A stretch of 64,000 nt of DNA, taken from Caryophanales bacterium (GTDB lineage: Bacteria > Bacillota > Bacilli > Bacillales > Bacillaceae_J). Below, one piece after another: positions 49,578-57,333 of this stretch. The stretch's first letter is position 1, and each line of letters begins with the position of its first letter. The position numbers were made by a program, and so were the translations under genes. The stretch lies in assembly GCA_012840465.1 (NCBI GenBank), contig DULJ01000056.1, forward strand, positions 62,001 through 126,000. Direction: 5' to 3'. The notes beneath the pieces were generated by a model, which had not been told where the DNA came from, did not search any database, and saw only the letters and a program-made list of their open reading frames with translations.

Positions 49578-50615
49578 TTAAATTGTTACTTTCGCAGCTT
49601 TTTCAATTCCATTTGCTACTAATCTCGCCAAATCTACAACGCGGCTCGAATAACCCCATTCGTTGTCATACCATACTAATACTTTAACCTTTTTCCCGCC
49701 AATAACCATTGTTGAAAGTGCATCAACAACACCAGATCGATCATCTGTTGTAAAATCAACGGATACTAGTGGCTCATCAGTGATTCCCAAAATGCCCTTC
49801 ATTTGCCCTTCAGCAGCTGCTTTGCGGAAAGCATTATTCACTTCCTCAACCGTTACGTCACGCTTTAGATCAACAACTAAGTCAACTAAAGATACATCAG
49901 GTGTTGGTACGCGTAAGGACATGCCATGCAACTTACCAGCCATTTCAGGCATTACTGTTGCGATTGCTTTAGCAGCACCTGTTGACGTAGGGATAATCGA
50001 TTGTCCACATGCACGGGCACGACGAAGATCTTTCTTATGTGGATTATCAACATTCTTTTGATCATTTGTATACGCATGAACAGTTGTCATTAATCCATTT
50101 TCAATACCGAATTGCTCATTTAAAACCTTCACTACTGGTGCTAAACAGTTAGTTGTACAAGATGCATTTGAAATTACGTGATGTGTTTCATGATCATAGA
50201 TTTGATCATTTACACCCATTACGATTGTAACATCTTCTCCTTTAGCTGGAGCTGTAATGATAACCTTCTTCGCACCTGCTTCTATATGTGCAATTGCCTT
50301 ATCTTTTGAGTTAAATTTCCCAGTTGCTTCAATAACGATATCTATATTTAATTCTTTCCAAGGGAGAAGCTTCGGGTCACGTTGATCTAATAGTTGAACA
50401 CGTTTGCCATTAACAATGATTGCATTTTCTTCAACTTCAACGTTACCTTGGAATTTTCCATGGACGCTATCATATTTTAACATATGTGCTAAATTTTCAG
50501 CTGGGTAGCTTGCATTAATCGCTACAATTTCAAATGTATCATCTAGAATTGCACTCCTAAAAAACATTCTACCTATACGCCCAAAACTATTTATCGCTAC
50601 TCTTGCCTTCACCAT
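49578..50615 (-). CDS. gapB: Glyceraldehyde-3-phosphate dehydrogenase, gluconeogenic
   Basis: 345 residues. Rossmann INSFGRIGRMFFRSAI, catalytic Cys in SNASCTTNCLAPV, and WYDNEWGYSSR at the end. After the second strand it reads VAINASYPAE, lacking the acidic residue that NAD-specific GapA enzymes use to bind the adenosine ribose. This agrees with the NADP-using, gluconeogenic GapB. Upstream lie two CcpN boxes, which in B. subtilis repress gapB on glycolytic carbon sources. Confidence 0.95.
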   Translation of the reverse strand: MVKARVAINSFGRIGRMFFRSAILDDTFEIVAINASYPAENLAHMLKYDSVHGKFQGNVEVEENAIIVNGKRVQLLDQRDPKLLPWKELNIDIVIEATGKFNSKDKAIAHIEAGAKKVIITAPAKGEDVTIVMGVNDQIYDHETHHVISNASCTTNCLAPVVKVLNEQFGIENGLMTTVHAYTNDQKNVDNPHKKDLRRARACGQSIIPTSTGAAKAIATVMPEMAGKLHGMSLRVPTPDVSLVDLVVDLKRDVTVEEVNNAFRKAAAEGQMKGILGITDEPLVSVDFTTDDRSGVVDALSTMVIGGKKVKVLVWYDNEWGYSSRVVDLARLVANGIEKAAKVTI

Positions 50616-50632
50616 ATTGTCTCCTTCCGGAT

Positions 50633-50643
50633 TGTGTTATACT
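50633..50643 (+). promoter_or_regulatory. CcpN box 1 in the gapB promoter
   Basis: TGTGTTATACT matches the CcpN consensus TRTGHYATAYW fully. Lies between the promoter and the gapB start. Confidence 0.7.
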
Positions 50644-50666
50644 TTTTTTGTCTTTTCAGTACAAAT

Positions 50667-50677
50667 AGTATAACATA
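50667..50677 (-). promoter_or_regulatory. CcpN box 2 overlapping the gapB -10
   Basis: Minus strand TATGTTATACT also matches TRTGHYATAYW fully. It contains TATACT (50667-50672), the probable -10. The two boxes face each other about 23 bases apart, the arrangement used for repression of gapB. Confidence 0.72.
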
Positions 50678-50752
50678 AATATAACTAGAATGGTTAGACT
50701 AATACACATTTTTGAAAATTTTTATGAAATAATAATTTTACATTTAAATAGG

Positions 50753-51352
50753 CTATATTAATTCCCACTTTTTTAGGACTGTCAATAATTGTTCCTTTGT
50801 TTCTTCAATTGTGCCATTATTATTAATAACTGCATCCGCTAATGGAATCTTTTCAGTTAAGGGCATTTGTGAGTTTATTCTTGCTTCAGCTTCTTCAACA
50901 GATAAACCATTTCTCTCCATCAATCGTTTTAATTGAACCTCTTGGTCAAGATATACAAGAATAACTTTCTCAACTAAATGAGTTTGTTTGCTTTCAAAAA
51001 GCAAGGGAATATCTAAAACAATTGTTTTTTCCCCTTTTTCAATATACTCCGTTTTTAACCGACTCATTTTTTCGCGAACGGCCGGATGAACGATGCTATT
51101 TAAAACTTTTCTTTTTTGTTCATTATTAAAGATGACTTCACCAAGTTTCTGACGATTGATAGTTCGATCATCATGGAGAATATTTCTTCCAAATGCTCCT
51201 ACTATTTTGAAGTAAGCATCTTCCCCAACTTCGACTACCTCTCGGGCGATAATATCTGCATCAATAATAACGATCCCGAGATCCCGTAGCATTCCAGCAA
51301 CAGTGCTTTTGCCGCTTGCAATTCCCCCAGTTAAACCTAAAACAGTTGCCAT
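50753..51352 (-). CDS. coaE: Dephospho-CoA kinase
   Basis: Last enzyme of coenzyme A synthesis, 199 residues. P-loop GLTGGIASGKST at residues 6-17, DADIIAREV (substrate), HPAVREKM and the lid arginines near RLMERNGLS. ytaF normally follows between coaE and mutM in B. subtilis; here two repeat copies take its place. Confidence 0.96.
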   Translation of the reverse strand: MATVLGLTGGIASGKSTVAGMLRDLGIVIIDADIIAREVVEVGEDAYFKIVGAFGRNILHDDRTINRQKLGEVIFNNEQKRKVLNSIVHPAVREKMSRLKTEYIEKGEKTIVLDIPLLFESKQTHLVEKVILVYLDQEVQLKRLMERNGLSVEEAEARINSQMPLTEKIPLADAVINNNGTIEETKEQLLTVLKKWELI

Positions 51353-51378
51353 TCGTTCCCCACCTTTCGCTTATCCAT

Positions 51379-51529
51379 TGTCTAGCTCCAGCCACCCAGC
51401 GCCTAGCGAGACTTCCTTCACCTCCGTACGATAAGTCAACATCGATTCACTTCGCTCATCGTGTTTCCTTTATCTCCTCTGGCTCAGTCCAGTCCGAACG
51501 GCGCTAAACGGGTCGCTTACGCTTTTCGT
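51379..51529 (-). repeat. About 150-bp interspersed element, copy A5
   Basis: Full-length copy, nearly identical to A6 directly beside it with a period of 151 bases. It contains CCGTACGATAAGTCAACATC and GGCGCTAAACGGGTCGCTTA. Confidence 0.93.
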
Positions 51530-51682
51530 TTGTCTAGCTCCAGCCACCCAGCGCCTAGCGAGACTTCCTTCACCTCCGTACGATAAGTCAACATCGATTC
51601 ACTTCGCTCATCGTGTTTCCTTTATCTCCTTCGGCTCAGTCCAGTCCGAACGGCGCTAAACGGGTGGCTTACGCTTTTCGTT
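51530..51682 (-). repeat. About 150-bp interspersed element, copy A6 (tandem with A5)
   Basis: Only a few differences from A5, so the tandem duplication is recent. Its end supplies the last codons and the TAA stop of mutM. Confidence 0.93.
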
Positions 51683-52502
51683 TCTGGCATTTAGGACAGT
51701 AATGTGTTCCCCTGCCGCCTACTGTTGTTTTTTCGATCAGTGTTCCACAGTTGTGGCATGGTTCTCCTTTTTTACTATAAACAAGTAGCTCCAGCTGGAA
51801 CATTCCGATTTCACCTTCGCTATTGACATAGGAACGGATTGTACTTCCGCCCTTTTCTACCGCTTCATGTAATGTATCAATTATTTCTTGATGCAGGAGC
51901 TTCATTTCCTTATGTGTCAGGGAGTTTGCTGATCGCTCTGGGTGGATACCAGCTCTAAACAAGGCCTCATCGACATAGATGTTGCCAAGTCCAACGACAA
52001 TCTTTTGATCTAAAAGAGCTACCTTTATTTTGCGATCGGTTTTCTTTAATCGCTCCCTTACGTACTCGACTGTAAATTCTTCGGAAAAGGGCTCAACTCC
52101 CAGTTGATTTAAGGGCAGTTCTTTTTCCTCATTGCCCTTCGAAAAAAGGTGCATCGTACCAAACTTCCGTACATCCCGGTAACGAAGCTCAGTACCATCT
52201 GTAAACGTAAACAGCACATGTGTATGTTTATCATATGGTTCTTCTTGTTTGTACAGACCATAACGCCCTTCCATTCGAAGGTGGGAAACTAAAGTATAGT
52301 CATCGAGAATAAACTTTAGAAATTTCCCTCTTCTTCCTATATCAATGATGGATTGCCCCTTCAATAAGAACTGGAACTGACTTGCATCAGCTGGTTTTTT
52401 TATTATTTTCGGCCAAAGGACTTCAACATGGTCAATCTTTTTACCTTTGACCAACTTCAGTAAGGTTCTTCGCACTGTTTCAACCTCTGGCAATTCAGGC
52501 AT
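51669..52502 (-). CDS. mutM: Formamidopyrimidine-DNA glycosylase
   Basis: Removes 8-oxoguanine and other oxidised purines, 277 residues. Catalytic N-terminus PELPEVETVRRTL after the start Met, helix-two-turn-helix region VGLGNIYVDEALF, and zinc finger CHNCGTLIEKTTVGGRG...CPKC. ATG at 52500-52502 follows AAAGGAG. The last residues (QKRKA) and stop come from repeat copy A6, yet length is normal, so the element supplies only a tail. Confidence 0.96.
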   Translation of the reverse strand: MPELPEVETVRRTLLKLVKGKKIDHVEVLWPKIIKKPADASQFQFLLKGQSIIDIGRRGKFLKFILDDYTLVSHLRMEGRYGLYKQEEPYDKHTHVLFTFTDGTELRYRDVRKFGTMHLFSKGNEEKELPLNQLGVEPFSEEFTVEYVRERLKKTDRKIKVALLDQKIVVGLGNIYVDEALFRAGIHPERSANSLTHKEMKLLHQEIIDTLHEAVEKGGSTIRSYVNSEGEIGMFQLELLVYSKKGEPCHNCGTLIEKTTVGGRGTHYCPKCQKRKA

Positions 52503-52522
52503 TGTTACATCTCCTTTTTGGT

Positions 52523-52586
52523 GTATGGGGACAGGCACCACTGATATACCAACTGGCGTACCTACTGGCGTATGGGGACAGGCACC
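52523..52586. repeat. Two direct copies of a GTATGGGGACAGGCACC motif
   Basis: The 17-base motif is at 52523-52539 and 52570-52586, identical. The spacer has the short direct repeat ACTGGCGTA. On the minus strand it reads GGTGCCTGTCCCCATAC, a motif I recall between genes of many Bacillus strains. It lies between polA and mutM. Confidence 0.8.
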
Positions 52587-52593
52587 GCCCCTG

Positions 52594-55236
52594 TTATTTG
52601 GCATCAAACCAGGTTGGGCCAAAGCAATAATCTACTTTTAATGGAACATCAAGGGAAACGGCATTTTCCATGACTTCAGGAACGATTTGCTTTAGTTTTT
52701 CAATTTCATTTTCGGGTGCTTCAAAGATTAATTCGTCATGGACCTGCAGTAAAAGTCTTGTTTGCAGATGTTCCTTTTTCAATCGTTCTGCCATATCAAT
52801 CATCGCCTTTTTGATGATATCGGCGGCACTTCCTTGAATTGGTGTATTCATAGCTGTGCGTTCAGCAAAGCTTCTTACGTTGAAGTTTCTACTCGTTATA
52901 TCCGGCAAATAGCGGCGTCGATTTAGTATTGTTGTAACATAGCCGTTCGCTCTTGCTATAAGAATACTTTCATCCATATATTGCTTGACACCCGGAAAGC
53001 TTTTTAAATACTGATCAATAAACTTTTTCGCTTCTTTTCTTGTTATTCCAAGGTTTTGCGATAAGCCAAAATCACTAATACCGTAGATGATCCCAAAGTT
53101 TACCGCCTTTGCTTGGCGCCGCATATTGGACGTTACTTCTTCTTCGTTCACATGGAATACATCCATTGCTGTTTTTGTATGAATATCTTTTCCTTCTCTG
53201 AAAGCTTCCATTAATTTTTCGTCATGTGAGATATGGGCCATTACCCTTAATTCAATTTGTGAATAGTCCGCTGCAAAAATAACCCAGCCTTGCTCTGATG
53301 GAATAAAGGCTTGCCTAATTTTTCGTCCTTCCTCCATGCGGATCGGAATATTTTGCAAGTTTGGTTCAGTCGAACTTAATCTTCCCGTCTGTGTTAAAGC
53401 TTGATTAAAGCGGGTATGGATTTTACTTGTATCCTTATGAACAACCTTTAGAAGCCCATCAATATAGGTTGATTTTAACTTTCCTAATTGTCTAAAATTC
53501 AATAAAAGCGGAATCATCTCATGCGCATCGACCAGCTTTTCAAGCACATCCGCAGATGTTGAATAGCCTGTTTTTGTTTTTTTAACAGGAGGCAAATTCA
53601 ACTTTTCAAACAATATCACTCCAAGTTGTTTAGGTGAATTAATATTGAATCGTTCACCTGCGAGTTCATGAATCTTTTCTTCCATTTGCTTTAATTGAGT
53701 ATCGAGTTCAACACCCATTTTTTCAAGACGATTCGTATCAACTGCAACACCAGTCGTTTCCATTTCACTTAAAATAACTGATAATGGCAGTTCAAGATGT
53801 CTAAATAAATCATCTTGATTATTATCTTCTAAATCCTTGATTGTCTTATCCTTTACAGCAAAGATAGCATCCGCTTTTCGAACTAGATGATCGGCTAATT
53901 CTTCAACTAACGGAACCTTACGTTTTGCACCTTTGCCGTACACAGCTTCATCGGCATTAATATTCAAGTAGCCATTCCGTTTAGCGACATCTGTAATTTC
54001 ATGATTGGTTTCTGCTGGATTTAATAGGTAGGAAGCAATTAAAAGGTCAAATTCGATCCCTTTTAGGTCTATCCCTCGCCATTTAAGTGAGACAATCGAT
54101 TGTTTAGCATCAAAAACAAACTTTTTCGCATTTTCATCCTCAAGCCAGGTTTTAAACGTTTCAGATGCTAAAGCCGTTTCCGTTGCAATAAAAAACTTTC
54201 CTTTACTATTTACCAATGAAAAACCAACAATTTCGGCTTCATGGTAATTTTCTTCGATAATTTCAACAACGAAAGCAGATTCATTCGTTAGCATCTCTGT
54301 TGTTACATCCGTTACAATCTCATAAGCGATTTCTTCAATTTCCTGAAGCTCTGACGATGAACCGCCATCACCGATCTTTTCCAGTAGTGAATTGAAGCCT
54401 AGCTCTTTAAAAATTTTAATGACAGCATCCTTATTTATTTCCTGACGGACTGTGTCGTTGATTGAAATTTCAACAGGGGCCTCAGTATCAATCGTTGCTA
54501 ACTTCTTCGACATCAGAGCTTGATCTATATTTCCCGCTAACTTTTCCTGCAGTTTTTTTCCGCTTACTTCCGCAATCGATTCCAACGTTTTCTCTAATGT
54601 TCCAAATTGAGTCAACAACTTAATCGCCGTTTTCTCGCCAACTCCCGGAACACCTGGTATGTTATCCGATGAATCTCCCATTAACCCTTTCATATCAATA
54701 ATTTGATCAGGAGTTAAATTGTATCTTTCTTTTATTTGATTTACATCATATGTATCAACGTCTGTGATGCCTTTTTTGGTATGGAGAACTGTTACATAAT
54801 CAGAAACTAGCTGCAGTAAATCTTTATCGCCGGAAATCACCTTCACTTCAATTTGTTCCTTCTCCGCCTTTTTCGCTAAGGTTCCAATAATATCATCAGC
54901 TTCATAAAGTTCCAGTTCATATCTAGGTATATTAAACGCATCTAAAACTTCTTTTATAAATGGAAATTGTTCAGAAAGCTCATGGGGTGTTTTCTCACGA
55001 CCACCTTTGTATTCAGAAAATGTTTGATGGCGAAATGTCGTTTTCCCGGCATCAAATGCAACTAAAATATGTGACGGATTTTCATCTTCCAAAACCTTCA
55101 TTAATATCATCGTGAAGCCATAAACGGCATTCGTAAATACTCCTTTGTCATTATTTAGAAGTGGCAATGCAAAAAAAGCCCGGTAAGCAATACTGTTGCC
55201 ATCGATTAGTACAATTTTTTGTTTTTGTTCGCTCAT
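52594..55236 (-). CDS. polA: DNA polymerase I
   Basis: 880 residues. 5'-3' exonuclease domain (DGNSIAYRAFF, GLMGDSSDNIPGVPGVGEKTA, about 1-300), 3'-5' exonuclease-like domain (about 310-475), and polymerase with motif A DYSQIELRVMAH, motif B RRQAKAVNFGIIYG and motif C QVHDELIFE. The catalytic Asp-Glu pair of the proofreading site is missing (AFVVEIIEE in place of FDTET), as in other Bacillus Pol I. ATG at 55234-55236 has AAGGAGG upstream. Confidence 0.97.
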   Translation of the reverse strand: MSEQKQKIVLIDGNSIAYRAFFALPLLNNDKGVFTNAVYGFTMILMKVLEDENPSHILVAFDAGKTTFRHQTFSEYKGGREKTPHELSEQFPFIKEVLDAFNIPRYELELYEADDIIGTLAKKAEKEQIEVKVISGDKDLLQLVSDYVTVLHTKKGITDVDTYDVNQIKERYNLTPDQIIDMKGLMGDSSDNIPGVPGVGEKTAIKLLTQFGTLEKTLESIAEVSGKKLQEKLAGNIDQALMSKKLATIDTEAPVEISINDTVRQEINKDAVIKIFKELGFNSLLEKIGDGGSSSELQEIEEIAYEIVTDVTTEMLTNESAFVVEIIEENYHEAEIVGFSLVNSKGKFFIATETALASETFKTWLEDENAKKFVFDAKQSIVSLKWRGIDLKGIEFDLLIASYLLNPAETNHEITDVAKRNGYLNINADEAVYGKGAKRKVPLVEELADHLVRKADAIFAVKDKTIKDLEDNNQDDLFRHLELPLSVILSEMETTGVAVDTNRLEKMGVELDTQLKQMEEKIHELAGERFNINSPKQLGVILFEKLNLPPVKKTKTGYSTSADVLEKLVDAHEMIPLLLNFRQLGKLKSTYIDGLLKVVHKDTSKIHTRFNQALTQTGRLSSTEPNLQNIPIRMEEGRKIRQAFIPSEQGWVIFAADYSQIELRVMAHISHDEKLMEAFREGKDIHTKTAMDVFHVNEEEVTSNMRRQAKAVNFGIIYGISDFGLSQNLGITRKEAKKFIDQYLKSFPGVKQYMDESILIARANGYVTTILNRRRYLPDITSRNFNVRSFAERTAMNTPIQGSAADIIKKAMIDMAERLKKEHLQTRLLLQVHDELIFEAPENEIEKLKQIVPEVMENAVSLDVPLKVDYCFGPTWFDAK

Positions 55237-55322
55237 AAGAAAACCTCCTTCATTATATTTTACCATGTTCGTCTGAAATATAGAAAAAAAGCAATCAGTG
55301 AATACCGATTGCTTTTTTGTTT

Positions 55323-55372
55323 TGTCCAGCTCCAGCGCCCAGCGACGAACAAACGGGTGCTTCCGCTTTTCT
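55323..55372 (-). repeat. About 150-bp interspersed element, partial copy A7
   Basis: Two ends only, middle deleted, like A1. Ends two bases before the hflC stop codon. Confidence 0.82.
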
Positions 55373-55374
55373 AT

Positions 55375-56310
55375 TTATTCAGTATAACCCATCAACAGCT
55401 TAGCATATGGAGAATTAGTAGGAAGGATAATCACTGTTTCTCCATCAATTGTTCGTTTATAAGATTCTAACGTACGGAAAAGATTATAAAAGCTTGGATC
55501 TTTACTAAAAGCATCATTATATGTTTGGGCCGCTTTTTGTTCACCTTCAGCTCTAATCTTTTCAGCATCCGCTTGCGCTTTTGCTAATAATTCTTTAACT
55601 TCCCGGTCCGTATTGGCGATGATTCTATTTTTCTCCGCATCACCCATTGACAAATATTCCTGGGCCTTTGTTTCACGTTCAGAGATCATGCGCTTATACA
55701 CAGATTCCTCGTTTTCAGTCGGTAAATCTATTCTTTTCATCCTTATATCAGTTACAATAATTCCGTAATTATCCCTTTGCAAGAGGTCATTTACCTCAGC
55801 CGTCACCGTTTCATTAAAACTTCCCCGACTCGAATTCTCTTCATCAATGATTTCATCGTAGTTTAATTGACCGAGCTGCGTCCTAACGACTGAAAAAATA
55901 AATTCACTCATTTTTGCTTCCGCATTTTCTACAGTCCGTAAATTTGAAATCATCTTTTTCGGATCCTGAATTCTCCAAACGGCATAATTGTCGACAAGCA
56001 TCCGCTTTTTATCTTTCGTATTAATTTCTGCTTGTTGCACTTCATAAAACTTTTGGTATTTTGGCAAGGTTTGAACAGACTGGATAAATGGAATTTTAAA
56101 ATTCAATCCCGGTTGATTGATGATGCGGACGACTTCACCAAATTGGCGGATCACTTTATATTCGCCCTCTTTAACAACAAAGACATTGCTCAGCAAAAAT
56201 CCAATAAGGACAAAAAAGATAATGATACTGATCCCAAATCTTGTAATCTTCTTCCATTCAATATTTTTGTTTTTCAATTCATCTAAATTCACTATTTTTT
56301 TATCACTCAT
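55375..56310 (-). CDS. hflC: FtsH protease modulator HflC
   Basis: 311 residues, SPFH/band-7 membrane protein. N-terminal transmembrane helix (FGISIIIFFVLIGFLLSNVFV, about 25-46), SPFH domain (about 47-220) and coiled coil (YLSMGDAEKNRII...AEKIRAEGEQKAA, about 220-270). With HflK it forms cage-like assemblies that restrain FtsH. Its ATG overlaps the hflK stop by four bases. hflKC are not between polA and phoR in B. subtilis. Confidence 0.88.
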   Translation of the reverse strand: MSDKKIVNLDELKNKNIEWKKITRFGISIIIFFVLIGFLLSNVFVVKEGEYKVIRQFGEVVRIINQPGLNFKIPFIQSVQTLPKYQKFYEVQQAEINTKDKKRMLVDNYAVWRIQDPKKMISNLRTVENAEAKMSEFIFSVVRTQLGQLNYDEIIDEENSSRGSFNETVTAEVNDLLQRDNYGIIVTDIRMKRIDLPTENEESVYKRMISERETKAQEYLSMGDAEKNRIIANTDREVKELLAKAQADAEKIRAEGEQKAAQTYNDAFSKDPSFYNLFRTLESYKRTIDGETVIILPTNSPYAKLLMGYTE

Positions 56311-57287
56311 TTTTTGTCACTCCCTCCCTGCTCAGTAGCCTTCGTTTGCGGGGCCGGATTATTTCCTTCTAAAGGACGAATCGGAAGGTATTTCAACGTT
56401 CCACCGTCATCATTTAATATATAGACGTTTGCATTAGGTAATACTTGATCAATTGTTTCCAGAACTAAACGTTTTCTTGTAATGTCGGGCTGTTTTTTGT
56501 ACTCATTATAAAGAGCATTAAAAACCGCTACATCCCCGATTGATTTTTCGACACGGGCGGCGCGATCACCCTCTGCCATTGAGATGATTGCGTCTTTTTC
56601 CCCTTCAGCTTCTTGTTTTCGTTTATTTAAATATTTATTTGCTTCATTGATTTTAGTATTCATTGTTTCCCTAGCGTCTGTAACTTGGGTAAATGCCTTA
56701 CGAACTTCTTCATTTGGCAATTCTACATCCTGGAGCTTAACAGCAAGGATAGAAATTCCAATATCATAATCGGTCAATAGTTCTGTTAATACATCTCTAA
56801 CCTTCGCTTCCACTTCAGCCTTTCCTGAAGTTAAAACATCATCAATTTTCGAACTTCCAATTACTCCCCTTAATGAAGCAGATGTTGCATTATAAAGGAT
56901 ATTTCTAGGATCCTCTGCATTGTACAAGAATTTTCCCGGATCCGTTATTTTCCATTGGACAACTAGATCGGCCAGTACGATATTTTCATCCCCAGTGATC
57001 ATCTTTGTATCCTGCGGAAGCTCATCGATAACCGCTCCATTTTCCTTTTTATATCCAAACTGTAAACTAAATGTTTCTTTAGAAAGCTTGCGCACGTCCT
57101 GAATTGGCCATGGCATCTTAAAGTGCAATCCGGGTTGAGAAATTCCTTCATCAACTTTCCCGAAAGTCAAAATAACAGCCTGTTCCGATTCATCAACTGT
57201 ATACCAGCTTGTAAAGCCGACGACGCCGAGAATCAGTATTAAAATAAACAAACCAAATGTAGTATAAATTCTTTTTAAACTAATCAT
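56307..57287 (-). CDS. hflK: FtsH protease modulator HflK
   Basis: 326 residues, partner of HflC. Transmembrane helix at about 6-28 (YTTFGLFILILILGVVGFTS), SPFH domain with VDESEQAVILTFGKV and LHFKMPWPIQDV, then coiled coil (NEANKYLNKRKQEAEGEKDA). The C-terminal tail is Pro/Gly/Gln rich. ATG at 57285-57287 follows GGGGGAGG; a GTG one codon earlier is too close. Translationally coupled to hflC. Confidence 0.88.
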   Translation of the reverse strand: MISLKRIYTTFGLFILILILGVVGFTSWYTVDESEQAVILTFGKVDEGISQPGLHFKMPWPIQDVRKLSKETFSLQFGYKKENGAVIDELPQDTKMITGDENIVLADLVVQWKITDPGKFLYNAEDPRNILYNATSASLRGVIGSSKIDDVLTSGKAEVEAKVRDVLTELLTDYDIGISILAVKLQDVELPNEEVRKAFTQVTDARETMNTKINEANKYLNKRKQEAEGEKDAIISMAEGDRAARVEKSIGDVAVFNALYNEYKKQPDITRKRLVLETIDQVLPNANVYILNDDGGTLKYLPIRPLEGNNPAPQTKATEQGGSDKK

Positions 57288-57333
57288 CACGTACCTCCCC
57301 CTTATAAGATTTGTTAATAAGTAATACGTTTAA

